DNA of 28,669 bases from assembly GCA_033064195.1 (NCBI GenBank), contig JARBJD010000618.1, positions 1-28,669 on the forward strand, written 5' to 3'. The notes under the pieces are model-generated. The model did not search any database. It had not been told where the DNA came from and was given only the letters and a program-made list of their open reading frames with translations. Source of the DNA: Blattamonas nauphoetae. Its lineage: Eukaryota > Preaxostyla > Oxymonadida. The position numbers and the translations under genes were made by a program. Positions 9,014-17,803 of this stretch are shown here, piece by piece; position 1 is the first letter of the stretch; every line of letters starts with the position of its first letter.

Positions 9014-10494
9014 AATACACGACAGATTAATACTTTAGTGAATAGACTTCTTCGGTGCACACAGCATTCTAAAAACGAAATAGTCGAAAAGAAATGGACT
9101 TTAACTAACGTTTTACCTGTCTATCATGGCGCTGATTCTAATGGACCTTTTGATGGAAATGATGAAACATACTTCGAGGATTGGTTCAATGGAGGTTTCT
9201 CTCCTGAATTATCATTACCTGATGGAAGAAGAGTAGTTCAACAATTTGTAAGCAACTTCCTAGGAATTCGTATTCGGGATAGCACTGCTAAACTTGCTTT
9301 CGAAGCATATCAATTTTATCATCACGAGGTGAATCAGGGAGTGAATTTTTCACCACGGATTCGAAGGCCTGCAGAGGCAAGACCAATACCAATTCCAGTG
9401 CAAAGACCAATAGCAATAGAATCACCTGAATCTCCAATCAAAATTGGACAGAAGAGAAACTTGAAATCAATGGGGTTTGAATATGAATATCCAATGAAGG
9501 AGAGGAAATTTGAAGAGGAGGACGATGATGACATAATTCCCAATCCACCAATGTCAATCAGAACAACTCCATTCAAACACCCTGTGAGAGAGATCAGACA
9601 CTACGAACCGACGACACAGCAAGTGCTCAATAAGTTGGCACAAATGAAAGGATTGTTTGATCATCAACAGAGAAACGATTCAGAAGATGAACAAATCAAA
9701 GCTGAGAACTCAATAATGAAAAATCAAAAGCAGATGGAACACTTTATTACATCACACATTCTGGATGCAAATAAAATGAACAGAGACACATTCGTTCGAG
9801 CCTCGATAAACAGAAAGATTGCGAACGAAGATCTTGACTTCATTCTGACTCACACAAAACAAATCCCATTCGGAGGAAGATCATTTCAGGATTGGTATGA
9901 GGAATTTGATCACAGATGGAGTGTAGCACATCCGAGGAAAATTCAGAGAGAAAAAGGAGGTGATGCGATGAGAATTGATCCTCCAATGATTCCAAAAACA
10001 ACGGAAAAAATAGTGTATCCATTTCGATCAAAAATGCAGTTCATGTCGAAAGCAATAACAGGTGATCCACAGAAGACATCAGACAGAAAGGTTCCTCAGA
10101 ATTGTGATCGACCTTACTTTTCTCCCAAGTTTGGATCCTGGGAAATTGATCTCGTTTTCATCCAATCACCAACTTCGAAAACAGTACTTCAGATATACCT
10201 CTTCGCAATTAACATAAACACTAAATACCTGGTTGTGATTCCTGTACTGGATAAATCATGGAGCAAAGTCAAGACTGCAATAAATGATCTGATAAATCAT
10301 CGTGGAGTTCATGTCAACAACATTCGAGGAGATGGTGAAGCAGCATGGACAAGTAGAGAAGCATCAGAGTTTTTCAAGGATCAGAATGTCAGCACATATT
10401 TCACAAGTTCGCCATTCACAAATCACAACAGAATTGTCGATCGCGTGATAAGAACAATCAGAGATGGATTCCAAGACAATGCGACACAAATGGC
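9011..10494 (+). CDS. Polinton rve-family integrase, N-terminal and core part (split)
   Basis: This is the upstream part of the integrase, about 495 residues before the hAT insertion. A Polinton-type N-terminal region is followed by an acidic patch (EEEDDDD, about residues 165-175). The rve (DDE-superfamily) core then starts near residue 376 with SWEIDLVFIQ. A second conserved block, IRGDGEAAW, lies at about 438, and the NRIVDRVIRTIRD block lies close to the insertion. The enzyme joins element ends to host DNA. The open frame runs about 58 bp into the transposon (to 10552); that tail is not integrase. The remaining part lies at 14307-14753. Confidence 0.88.
10487..10494 (+). repeat. 8-bp target duplication, left copy
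   Basis: CAAATGGC lies immediately outside the CAGACCTTTGA end of the insert and is repeated exactly at 14307-14314. Confidence 0.85.
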
Positions 10495-10552
10495 CAGACC
10501 TTTGAGACTGATCTCATCGATCTCAGCTGTTTTGATCTCAGAAAATAACTAG

Positions 10553-11160
10553 TGTTCAAATTCTCATAAAACTCGAAATACCGAAGTAAAAGACCCACTA
10601 TCCGTGTTGTTTTTTGTTTAGAAGTACTTTCATTGAAATCTCGAGATGAATCATCCCACAATAATTCTTCTTCCCGATCCGATTGAAGAACTGGATGAAT
10701 CACGCTTGTTTATCGAAAAAATTATTAATTCCACCGTGATGGATCTCATATACCATTTCTTGACGATTATTTCTCTCTTAGAGTGATTTATTCAGCAGGT
10801 TTACATTCGTTGTTCAATTGTTTATTAGTCTTCGAGATTTCTTTTCATTATATCCTTTTTCTTCTATATTTCAACATTCTTATTCCATTTTCTCTTTTTC
10901 ATTTCCTTTTATTTCCTTATCTTTCAAATTCTCCCTTCGTTCAAGTCTGGAAACGAAATCTCTGGCCTAACTGGATGTTTCTCTTCACGGTTTGTTTGCC
11001 TGTTTCCTTCCTCCGAACTCTTTTGACTTTATTCTTTTATTTTCTTTCTCATCGATTGTTTTATTTTCTTATCTTTAGGATTGTCATTCTGAACAAAACT
11101 GGATACTCGCTGTCTGGCATGTCACGCTGTCTGGCATGTCACGCTGTTTTTCTCTGACCG
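10553..11160. other. T-rich part of the hAT insert, no clear gene
   Basis: Most of this is strongly pyrimidine-rich on the plus strand. It includes an intron-like stretch (about 10990-11080) opening GTTTGTTTGCC and closing TTATCTTTAG. Short frames here have low-complexity hydrophobic translations typical of T-rich DNA. It may be intronic or upstream sequence of the captured gene. Confidence 0.4.
11108..11141 (+). repeat. Perfect 17-bp tandem duplication
   Basis: CGCTGTCTGGCATGTCA occurs twice in direct succession, followed by a partial third unit (CGCTGTTTT). It is a small local tandem repeat inside the hAT insert. Confidence 0.9.
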
Positions 11161-11428
11161 CTTGGTGCAGTGGCTGAATATGATGTTCGAAATTCCGAAT
11201 CTGGTGTCTGTTCTCTTCCACGACTCGTATCTGTCGCTCCACTCTGTCTCCGCGTCGCTTCTGTTCAAGGTCCGGAAATTGTTCACACTGAAGAACCAGT
11301 CTCTACAGACCCTCCTGACTGAATGTGTGCTCTCCTTTTCTGAACAATCGCACATTTCATTTATCGTTTCCAACAGTCCTCGCTCTTCTTTCTTTTCGTT
11401 GCTGATTCTGCTCTACCATACCCACATC

Positions 11429-11647
11429 AGGCAGCATTTGGGATGTGCAGTGGATCTGTCTCAACATGTCCAGCAAGTGACGCTCCATGACATGCCGAGC
11501 CGAAGACGGGTGTCGAAGATGAGCGAAGAACTGTCAAAACGGGATGGTCCCAAAAGTCGTGATATCGGACAAATTGACGAAGAAAACATCTCAGAAGACG
11601 GAGAGAGTGCAAACGACACTCGTTTTAGTGACAAGCAGGACATTTAG
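11429..11647 (+). pseudogene. Possible exon of a host-like disordered protein
   Basis: The frame follows an intron-like pyrimidine stretch that closes CCCACATCAG at 11430. It encodes a polar, charged stretch (for example SKMSEELSKRDGPKSRDIGQ) ending in a stop at 11645-11647. The composition is like the next fragment and unlike the Polinton genes. No domain is recognised. It is probably a captured host exon or a degraded piece of one; the splice boundaries are guesses. Confidence 0.35.
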
Positions 11648-11795
11648 AGTGAGGAACTGATCCAAGTTTGTGTTGCAAACCTTCTTGTCTTCTATTGACC
11701 CTATTCGGTCTCTCTCGACTTTTCATCGTTTTTTGCCTTCAATTTGTAACTTTTCATTTTGAATTCACACTCATTTTTCACAGGACCAGCTTCGG

Positions 11796-12569
11796 ATGAG
11801 CGATGTTGAATTTGGGCGATTGAGTGGCGGTCTTGTGCATTCCCGCCCCGAAAACGACGCTGAATGGGAAAGAACAGACTTACTATCGGAAAAGCGTGAG
11901 ATTGGAGTGAAGTTGGAAATGGAGAACGAGCGATGGTTGGAACGAACAAATCGAAGCGATTTGGAGCACACAGAAACATCACCCGACTCGATTTCGTCGG
12001 ATTCGCATCATTCTCCACTCTTGACACCACCTCACTCACAACACTTGGCTGTCCCAGACTCACCCTCCCCACCATCCTCCCACCACTCTATCACCGACTT
12101 CCGCTCTCCTCTGCCGCAAACCATCGACTCTTCACATTTCGATTCTCACTCCACCTCGCCTCTTCCACTCTCATCCGCACTTCACACTCCTTCTCCTTCC
12201 CAACACAAGTCTGAATCGTCATCACACGCATCTTCCAACCGTGACAAGACAGATCGTGTGACATCGTGCAGACACTCACCACAATCTCGGAATTTGGATC
12301 AAAATGAAAGAAGAGATACGAGGAGAAGCTCCGACTCACTTGGAAGCACACGAGGCTCGTCGATTGTTTTTGAAGAAGAAAGAAGAGAGACATCTCGCGT
12401 GGCTGAACAAGAAAGCAGTTTAGAAGACTCAAGTCGACACAGCCAAGATGAACAAGACGGACCTGGAGAGACCGACGAAGAGAGACAAGTCAACAAAAGC
12501 AATGACCAAAGCGAGATCGAAGAGGGCGACGAGATGGATGACAAATATGTGCATCGTCGACAGCCCTAA
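11796..12569 (+). CDS. Ser/His/acidic low-complexity protein in the hAT insert
   Basis: This is a 257-codon open frame starting MSDVEFGRLSGG. The middle is dominated by Ser, His, Pro and Asp (SPPSSHHS-type stretches). The C-terminal third is Glu/Asp/Ser-rich (EEERRETSR, EEGDEMDDKY). It is predicted to be intrinsically disordered, with no signal peptide, membrane segment or known domain. It follows a pyrimidine-rich stretch ending TTTTTCACAG at 11783, compatible with a splice acceptor, so it may be an exon rather than a whole gene. It looks host-derived. Low-complexity composition could also produce a long frame by chance, so confidence is moderate. Confidence 0.45.
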   Translation: MSDVEFGRLSGGLVHSRPENDAEWERTDLLSEKREIGVKLEMENERWLERTNRSDLEHTETSPDSISSDSHHSPLLTPPHSQHLAVPDSPSPPSSHHSITDFRSPLPQTIDSSHFDSHSTSPLPLSSALHTPSPSQHKSESSSHASSNRDKTDRVTSCRHSPQSRNLDQNERRDTRRSSDSLGSTRGSSIVFEEERRETSRVAEQESSLEDSSRHSQDEQDGPGETDEERQVNKSNDQSEIEEGDEMDDKYVHRRQP

Positions 12570-12699
12570 CTAGGATCTGTGTAACGACTGATCATTCGGT
12601 GAGGAGATTGGGAGGGAGAGAAGGGACGAGGTGGGTTGGAGGGAGGATGAAAGAAGAGAAGGTGGATGAAGAGAGATGGAGAAAGGAAGAAGAACGGAA

Positions 12700-13611
12700 A
12701 GTGAGAAGGCGAGTTGAGTGGGAGCTGTTTTACGAGAAGAGGAGGCAATTTGATCTCCCGAAGCGATTGGCTTGAAGTCAGCATCAGGTCGAAGCTGGCT
12801 ATTCCAGTCACCATCCCCCCATTCACCTTTGAGGCCAAAGCAGTCTCTCTGAAAGGCCAGTTTCAGTCGTCTCTTCAGCCGTTCGTGTGTCCTCCTCACA
12901 CTACCAGCTCTCTCTTCACCGTGTCTGACGAAGCCTCTCTCTTTGTGGTTTTTCTTCCACCAACTCGATTCCTCAATCACGGAGCTTCTCATCAATATCA
13001 GTTCGGAGGGTGTGGTCGAAATCTCGCTTTGTGCCTTCACATCAGATGGAGGAATCCATATGGCCTTCGCCGATCATTCGGGTTTCGAATTCGATGGAGG
13101 ATCTGTCAAACTATTACTCGCCCGTGATTTAAATTCTGTTCTCATCGCTAACGTCGCAACGACTGGCGATGGAGCCGTGCTGAGTTGCCGAAATGCGTTT
13201 GTTGAACTGACAAAAGCGCATTTCTTCGAGGAGTGTCACACAATCAACGTCAATCGGATGCTCGCTACGCTCTGCTCAGCGGAGACCAGAGGCGGTGACT
13301 ACTTCATCCCCTCGCTCGATCAAAATAGCGATCTCAACCTTCAACCGACTCTGATCGAGTGTTCTGCCAAACTCGGTGGCTGAATGTTTCTCGACGTGTC
13401 TCGCTTTTCCTCACTGACCCTGACTCATCCCGGATATGTCGACCTACTCTCAATCAACATCCCTGCAACCATGTCCTCGAATTATGTCGCTGTGAAGGGA
13501 GGAGGGATCTTCTTCGACGGAGATTGGTTGCATGTTGGGAGTGTTCAGTTCGAATCGTTGCCAATGTCGAATGGTGGTCCATTTATCTACGGAGAAGAGC
13601 TGGTCGAATAG
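12700..13611 (+). pseudogene. Fragment of a host beta-helix-like surface protein
   Basis: Pieces in two frames read like the repetitive beta-helix surface proteins common in metamonad flagellates. One piece is SITELLINISSEGVVEISLC with GAVLSCRNAFVELTKAHFFEE downstream. Another is NYVAVKGGGIFFDGDWLHV with NGGPFIYGEELVE downstream. The frame from 12943 ends with a TGA at 13381-13383, and the next piece starts at 13384. I see no signal peptide or membrane anchor. The remnant is truncated and no longer codes for a whole protein. Its GC content and codon use differ from the Polinton genes, consistent with capture from the host by the hAT element. The family call is pattern-based. Confidence 0.45.
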
Positions 13612-13615
13612 CACG

Positions 13616-14178
13616 ATGTCGTCGAATGATGGTTCTCCATCCAAACAGATCGAAGTGGAAGGCCATCCCGAATGGTCTCGAAATTTGGATCTTCCAAAGA
13701 TTGTTCTGATCGCCTCTGATTCGCCGACTTATCAAAGTGTCTTCGAGAAGGAGTCGAAAAGCAGTTCGATCAACGATTATCTCCCTCTGCTGCATCTGAA
13801 AGACGAGAATTACGAGTATCTCCAAATCCCGATCTTCATCCAGCACAAAGTGTTTTAGACCAAACAGGAGTTGTGACAGAGCAATCCATCCTTTTTATTC
13901 CAGAGACATCAACCGATCCAGTTACGCACTCCATTCTCATTTGGATCCAACTGTCGGAAGAACGATCGATTCTTCCTGAATCGACGCCTTCTCCGTCTGA
14001 TGGATGGACAGCGAGAGGTGGAATGAGCAACACGTGGCGATCGCATGGACTGAATAATTATGCAACGAAAGCAACTTCGAGAAGAGTGCGAAAAGGAGAG
14101 AAGACGTTTTTTCCCCTCTTTTCAGTGTTCATTCTATCGCACTACAACCATTTCGCTTTTTCAAGATTCTTATTTTGA
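13616..14178 (+). pseudogene. Further degraded host-like coding pieces
   Basis: Short frames at 13616-13858 (MSSNDGSPSKQIEVEGHPEW...) and 13873-14178 (MTEQSILFIPETSTDPVTHS...) continue the composition of the upstream fragment. They are separated by a stop at 13856-13858. No domain is visible. They probably belong to the same captured and decayed host gene; this is uncertain. Confidence 0.3.
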
Positions 14179-14250
14179 CCAATTGACACAACAATGAGAC
14201 AAATATAGATACGCCTAATTAAGTCATTGATCTCAGTCCCAAAAACCGGA

Positions 14251-14272
14251 ACTGAGATCGATCGATCTCAGT
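14251..14272. repeat. Perfect 22-bp palindrome near the hAT right end
   Basis: The arm ACTGAGATCGA is followed by its exact reverse complement. With the neighbouring GATCGATCTCA words and those near the left end (10508-10545), it resembles the subterminal transposase-binding repeats of hAT elements. Confidence 0.8.
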
Positions 14273-14306
14273 TTCTGCTTGATCGATCTCATGTATCAAA
14301 GGTCTG

Positions 14307-14314
14307 CAAATGGC
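14307..14314 (+). repeat. 8-bp target duplication, right copy
   Basis: CAAATGGC is an exact repeat of 10487-10494, directly after the right end of the hAT insert. Confidence 0.85.
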
Positions 14315-14753
14315 CAATCATACGCTGATGAATCAGATGGTGGAATACTACAACATGACTCCACATCGAGCGTACTGGAACAAGTTCACTCCACAGCAGG
14401 CACAAAACAATCGTGAAATTGAAGCACTGTATATATCCAGTTGTGAAGAACAATTAAAGAACATCCAAAAGCAACAGACAACACAGATGTTATGGAAATA
14501 TAAACCAGGAAACATTCTTTTGATCCACCTTGATTTGGACAAGACTGTTGCTAAGTTTCAGAAGAAGCGTAGACAGTTTCAATTCGTGGGGAAATTCATT
14601 GAATACAAACACGGCAATGTCGTAGCTACACTACTGAATGGACTGACGTGTCTGTCAAAAGTTGTCTACGTTCCAATCCAACACACAAAGTTCCATGCAG
14701 ACTCTATTGATGATTTAACTCCAGAATTCATCGCGGAATTCGGTCTTCTCTGA
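14307..14753 (+). CDS. Polinton integrase, C-terminal part (split)
   Basis: This is the downstream part of the integrase after the hAT insertion, about 148 residues. It begins with the end of the rve core (VEYYNMTPHRAYWNKFTPQQ). That block is the familiar 'N..PH.....TP' helix of Polinton and retroviral-type integrases. A basic beta-rich C-terminal domain follows (KYKPGNILLIHLDLD, KKRRQFQFVGKFIEY), like the SH3- or chromo-like DNA-binding tails of this family. The ATG at 14310 lies in the target duplication and is probably not a native start. Confidence 0.85.
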   Translation, partial: QMANHTLMNQMVEYYNMTPHRAYWNKFTPQQAQNNREIEALYISSCEEQLKNIQKQQTTQMLWKYKPGNILLIHLDLDKTVAKFQKKRRQFQFVGKFIEYKHGNVVATLLNGLTCLSKVVYVPIQHTKFHADSIDDLTPEFIAEFGLL

Positions 14754-14754
14754 C

Positions 14755-14824
14755 CTCAGAACTTCGTTCGCTTCAATCTAGCGTAGTGCGATCTTCGATC
14801 TGAGAACTTTGTTCGTTTTCAATA
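14755..14824 (+). repeat. Imperfect short tandem repeat after the integrase
   Basis: TCAGAACTTCGTTCGCTTCAAT and a second copy containing TGAGAACTTTGTTCGTTTTCAA lie about 45 bp apart in the intergenic gap. Their role is unknown; they could be 3' processing or promoter-associated sequence. Confidence 0.5.
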
Positions 14825-14834
14825 ATGTTTCAAA

Positions 14835-14855
14835 TATTTTTATTTCACTTAAATG
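14835..14855 (+). promoter_or_regulatory. T-rich/TAAATG start box
   Basis: ATTTTTATTTCACTTAAATG overlaps the start codon of the 108-residue gene and belongs to the element's shared motif. Confidence 0.65.
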
Positions 14856-15179
14856 ACATCACTGAAAATATTAGAACCATTTGATCCTGAGCAGAAAGAG
14901 TTCACAAACATCCACGACTTTCAGAGATACTTGGAGAAGAATAGAAAAGAACTGAATGAGTACACAACTCAGAAACTGAATAGGATGATCCAAATCGATG
15001 GATACAGAATCACAAAAATAAGAGGTGAGATTGCACTGAGGAAACGATATGATGATGCTTCCACTTCTCCTAACTCACTCTCGATTGATCAAAGATTATC
15101 AGACTTTGAAGAATCAATTCGAGCGCTGACTGACTCAATTGGAAACCTTATTCAAGAATTATCGGACAGTCCGGTTTAA
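14853..15179 (+). CDS. Small conserved-looking Polinton protein, unknown function
   Basis: This is an intact frame of 108 residues. The central part, TTQKLNRMIQIDGYRITKIR, is followed by a charged C-terminal helix with regular hydrophobic spacing (LSDFEESIRALTDSIGNLIQ) that could form a short coiled coil. There is no signal peptide or membrane segment. It lies between the integrase and the ATPase, and its 3' end overlaps that of the minus-strand ATPase gene by 21 bp. The start box immediately upstream and the intact frame argue that it is a real element gene. The function is unknown. Confidence 0.72.
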   Translation: MTSLKILEPFDPEQKEFTNIHDFQRYLEKNRKELNEYTTQKLNRMIQIDGYRITKIRGEIALRKRYDDASTSPNSLSIDQRLSDFEESIRALTDSIGNLIQELSDSPV

Positions 15180-16040
15180 CCCTTCTTTGTTGATCTCTGT
15201 CAGAGCAACTCCATCAGAATTGTATCGAAGAATGATTGCTTCACATTTCTGTTTTCGTTGATAGACATTCCAGAAGTGCTGAATATCAATTGGTGAGTTC
15301 AACTGAGGATAGACTCTACTGATTCGTTCTTTATTGAATCCTCCAAAGATCCACATTGAATCGATGTTTGACTTCATATCAGCTGACAAACTGAAGAGCT
15401 CGTGCATTGTCAGAAAGAATGTGAATTTAGGCTGTCGATTCTCCAGTAACAAGTCCATCATTGTCATTCTATTTTTGGATGTTCTTCTCTCACCTAAGAT
15501 TCTACGACAGTCATCGAGGAGGATAATCGTTTGGAGATTCTTCACTGAGAAGTCATCAATGTACAGTGAGTCAAAGAGATTCTCTCTGCATTCATCAGTG
15601 ATTCTGTTTTGCCACTGATTGTCAATAATCTCTTCATAAGCAGCTTTCGATTCAGAGAGTTCCAACAGAAATGGAAGAGCATCATCATATTTGACTTTCA
15701 CATAAGGAACATTCAGTATTGGTTTGAATTTGTCGAAGGTTGGATCAATGTTCTTATCAGGAACGAAGACGAACAAGTGAAACAGTTCATTTCTGACTTG
15801 AACATTTTGGAGTTTGGCAACTTCTCGAAGAGCATTAAAGGTCTTTCCACTTCCTCTGTTTCCAACGAGGACATTCACACTATTGCGATTGAAATTCAAG
15901 TCTGGATGAATCTGTGATTGCACTTCATGAGAAACATTCCTATTTGATGCTTCACTCAATTTAGCATTCACATATGCTGTTAGAGACAAGGGTTCCACCC
16001 TCCGCGAAACCTCTGGTTTAGCCATATTCGATTTGTTCAT
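15159..16040 (-). CDS. Polinton genome-packaging ATPase (A32/FtsK-HerA type)
   Basis: This encodes 293 residues. Walker A is GNRGSGKT (residues 60-67) and Walker B is IILLDD (172-177), followed by CRRILGERRTSKNR. The FFLTMHELFSLSADMK block near 215-230 fits the sensor-like strand of the family. The size and order match the DNA-packaging ATPases of Polintons, virophages and adeno-like viruses, which pump the genome into the preformed capsid. It is the main minus-strand gene in an otherwise plus-strand block and is tail-to-tail with 14853-15179. The start is MNKSNMAKPE, preceded on the minus strand by a T-rich stretch (TATATTTTAATTAGAG). Confidence 0.9.
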   Translation of the reverse strand: MNKSNMAKPEVSRRVEPLSLTAYVNAKLSEASNRNVSHEVQSQIHPDLNFNRNSVNVLVGNRGSGKTFNALREVAKLQNVQVRNELFHLFVFVPDKNIDPTFDKFKPILNVPYVKVKYDDALPFLLELSESKAAYEEIIDNQWQNRITDECRENLFDSLYIDDFSVKNLQTIILLDDCRRILGERRTSKNRMTMMDLLLENRQPKFTFFLTMHELFSLSADMKSNIDSMWIFGGFNKERISRVYPQLNSPIDIQHFWNVYQRKQKCEAIILRYNSDGVALTEINKEGLNRTVR

Positions 16041-16104
16041 TTGTGATTTAACTCTAATTAAAATATACTTTTGGTTTTTTTATTTTGTATGAAAACACAC
16101 AATG
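16041..16104. promoter_or_regulatory. Divergent promoter region between the ATPase and 16102 genes
   Basis: Only 61 bp separate two diverging genes. The plus-strand side has TTTTTTTATTTTGTATG and the minus-strand side has GTATATTTTAATTAGAGTT. Both sides carry the T-rich box of the element, here a little further from the ATG than at most genes. Confidence 0.55.
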
Positions 16105-17064
16105 TCACAAAAGATAGTGTACGTTCAACCACAAAGAAAAGCACAAGCGAAGAAACCAAAAATGAGATACGGACCGGAGACTCAAGCAGCATTGAAACGA
16201 ATCTATGCCGACGATGATATTCAAACCAGACGCAATGATGCTCTGTGTAGTCTTCCATCAGCTCGTGAGTATATTGCGAGAACTGGACGAAATTGGACTG
16301 CAAAAGTAGAACAATATGGACAAGTTCCTGATGTGATGGTCTACGATAATGATACTGGAGATCTGATTGCAGTCAATGGTGCCATGCTAACTCCTTACAA
16401 CAGTAGACCAGTCAAAGAGACATACGATGCAATGAATCCAACTCCAGATAGGCGAAGACAGACATCCTATACATCGTTTAATCAAAACCATGGAAGGAAA
16501 ATCAAAGCGGTACATCGGAATTTCCTCAAGAGTGGAACATACGATTTGCCAACCAATTATCGAGACATCAGCTATGAAGAGATGAAGACCAAACGATCTC
16601 AACAACCATATGCAATAATGAAGAGAGCTGTTAGTGAACACATGACAGACACATTGGGAATAACTCGTGCAAATCGAAGCAATCCAGCTGATCCCAGCAA
16701 GAATGTGTTAGACAATATGGTGTTCAATTCAATTCAATCACAGATTGCATCACTGATGTGGGATCAATGGCTTCATGATCATGTTCAGGACTACAATCCC
16801 AGTATGAAACAAAAGAAAGCCTTCAAAGATCAGATTTATCCAGTGTTTCTCCAAATGATCACTCAAGATACAACGTATTTATCGGAATACTGTACTAGCT
16901 ATTCAACTAACATATCAACAGAAGTTAATAAACTGAAAGCCAAAGCATTCAAAACAGTCACAGATGATGATATCAGTGGATACCAATCTGAAATGCCTGG
17001 GTATTATCGATTTGCACAGTTGGACAGTTCTGGAATGGGAGCTATAGATCGAGCAGAAATGTGA
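16102..17064 (+). CDS. Polinton protein of 320 residues, unknown (possible virion protein)
   Basis: This is an intact frame. The N-terminus is basic and extended (QPQRKAQAKKPKMRYGP), followed by a mixed alpha/beta body with many Tyr, Asn and Arg residues. The C-terminal half is helical and includes NSIQSQIASLMWDQWLHDHV. There are no Walker, nuclease or protease motifs, no signal peptide and no membrane segment. It heads the presumed morphogenesis block, upstream of the small MAPG proteins and the capsid genes, so a structural or DNA-binding core role is reasonable inference. I do not recognise a named family. Confidence 0.75.
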   Translation: MSQKIVYVQPQRKAQAKKPKMRYGPETQAALKRIYADDDIQTRRNDALCSLPSAREYIARTGRNWTAKVEQYGQVPDVMVYDNDTGDLIAVNGAMLTPYNSRPVKETYDAMNPTPDRRRQTSYTSFNQNHGRKIKAVHRNFLKSGTYDLPTNYRDISYEEMKTKRSQQPYAIMKRAVSEHMTDTLGITRANRSNPADPSKNVLDNMVFNSIQSQIASLMWDQWLHDHVQDYNPSMKQKKAFKDQIYPVFLQMITQDTTYLSEYCTSYSTNISTEVNKLKAKAFKTVTDDDISGYQSEMPGYYRFAQLDSSGMGAIDRAEM

Positions 17065-17080
17065 ATTTAAAACATTAATA

Positions 17081-17108
17081 TATATTTTTATTTTTATAGA
17101 AAGTGATG
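17081..17108 (+). promoter_or_regulatory. T-rich start box
   Basis: TATATTTTTATTTTTATAGA followed by AAGTGATG. The T-rich core matches the other boxes, and it points to the ATG at 17106 as the start. Confidence 0.6.
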
Positions 17109-17732
17109 CAACCAATTCTAAGTTGTCAATTTACAAAACACACAAGTTCTTCTTCAGTACCAACATCAATCACCAACAATGTCATCATCGAGGATAGGAG
17201 CAAAGCTGGTGTAGAGAATAGAGGATCGAAAATGGAGATGGTCTCGCTAGAGGCTTCGAACCCTCCTTTGGGGAGAGAAAGAGTATGCTCTGAGCCTGTG
17301 GTCACGAATGAACGTGGAGCTTACGATCCACCACTGGAGACCTATCCATCAGCTCCGATCCAAAGTCGTTCTACACCACTGCGAGAATATACATCAAACA
17401 TTTCGGCATTCAAAGATCAGCTCCTGCTCGTCTACAAGAATGCTTTCGCTTGTGAAAAGAAACTGTTGAATAACCTCATTGAACCATCGAAGAAACTGAT
17501 CACGAACCAAAGTGATTTATGTGCACTGATTGCGACACTCACTGGGATCAATGATGTGGTGATTGAACTGGATGACCTGTCTGACAAGTGCTTATGTCTG
17601 AATAAACTCCCAGTGTTTAGAACCATTTTCAAGATCCTCGTTGGTGGAAAAGACATGAGTATTGCCTACAATGAAGCATACAACACTATTCTCAATTTTG
17701 GCATTTCTCTAGCAAAGGCAATACCCCGTTAG
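17106..17732 (+). CDS. Polinton protein of ~208 residues, unknown
   Basis: This is an intact frame. The N-terminal half (residues 1-95) is Ser/Pro/Glu-rich and probably disordered, ending in PPLETYPSAPIQSRSTP. The C-terminal half is helical and moderately hydrophobic (FKDQLLLVYKNAFACEKKLL, LCALIATLTGINDVVIELDD, FRTIFKILVGG). There is no catalytic signature. I take the ATG at 17106 as the start because it follows the T-rich box. A hairpin lies directly after the stop. Its place between putative virion proteins suggests a structural or assembly role, but the family is not recognised. Confidence 0.7.
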   Translation: MQPILSCQFTKHTSSSSVPTSITNNVIIEDRSKAGVENRGSKMEMVSLEASNPPLGRERVCSEPVVTNERGAYDPPLETYPSAPIQSRSTPLREYTSNISAFKDQLLLVYKNAFACEKKLLNNLIEPSKKLITNQSDLCALIATLTGINDVVIELDDLSDKCLCLNKLPVFRTIFKILVGGKDMSIAYNEAYNTILNFGISLAKAIPR

Positions 17733-17760
17733 GGCAGAAATCTCTTCTGAGATTTTTCCC
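17732..17760 (+). terminator. Hairpin just after the stop codon
   Basis: A 7-bp stem (AAATCTC/GAGATTT) with a TTCT loop is extended by outer GGG/CCC pairing, starting within two bases of the preceding stop. It may act as a 3'-end or mRNA-stability signal; a role is inferred only from the structure and position. Confidence 0.45.
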
Positions 17761-17780
17761 GTAAAATTAATAAATGAATT

Positions 17781-17803
17781 GTATTTTTATTTTTCTATAA
17801 ATG
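17781..17803 (+). promoter_or_regulatory. T-rich/TAAATG start box, exact copy of 20371-20393
   Basis: GTATTTTTATTTTTCTATAA runs straight into the ATG. The same 23 bases occur without change at the start of the second capsid gene. Confidence 0.75.

Larger units (their letters stand above)
10495..14306. mobile_element. 3.8-kb non-autonomous hAT-type insert in the integrase gene
   Basis: The left end reads CAGACCTTTGAGAC, and the reverse complement of the right end reads CAGACCTTTGATAC. Subterminal GATCTCA/TGAGATC words recur near both ends, including a perfect 22-bp palindrome at 14251-14272. An exact 8-bp direct duplication (CAAATGGC) flanks it. CAG ends and 8-bp duplications point to hAT. 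I see no transposase. The interior is unlike the Polinton: it is richer in GC and serine codons, with intron-like pyrimidine tracts and host-like coding fragments. It therefore looks like a gene-capturing (Pack-type) non-autonomous element. Confidence 0.82.

Noticed and set aside
10553-11157. A 124-codon frame at 10783-11157 with a hydrophobic, membrane-like translation
   Set aside because: The sequence is strongly T-rich, so any frame reads as Phe/Leu/Ile. It overlaps an intron-like stretch and has no supporting start context.
12570-13040. A 156-codon minus-strand frame inside the hAT insert
   Set aside because: It lies opposite purine-rich and host-like plus-strand sequence. The translation is low-complexity Ser/Arg-rich with no domain.
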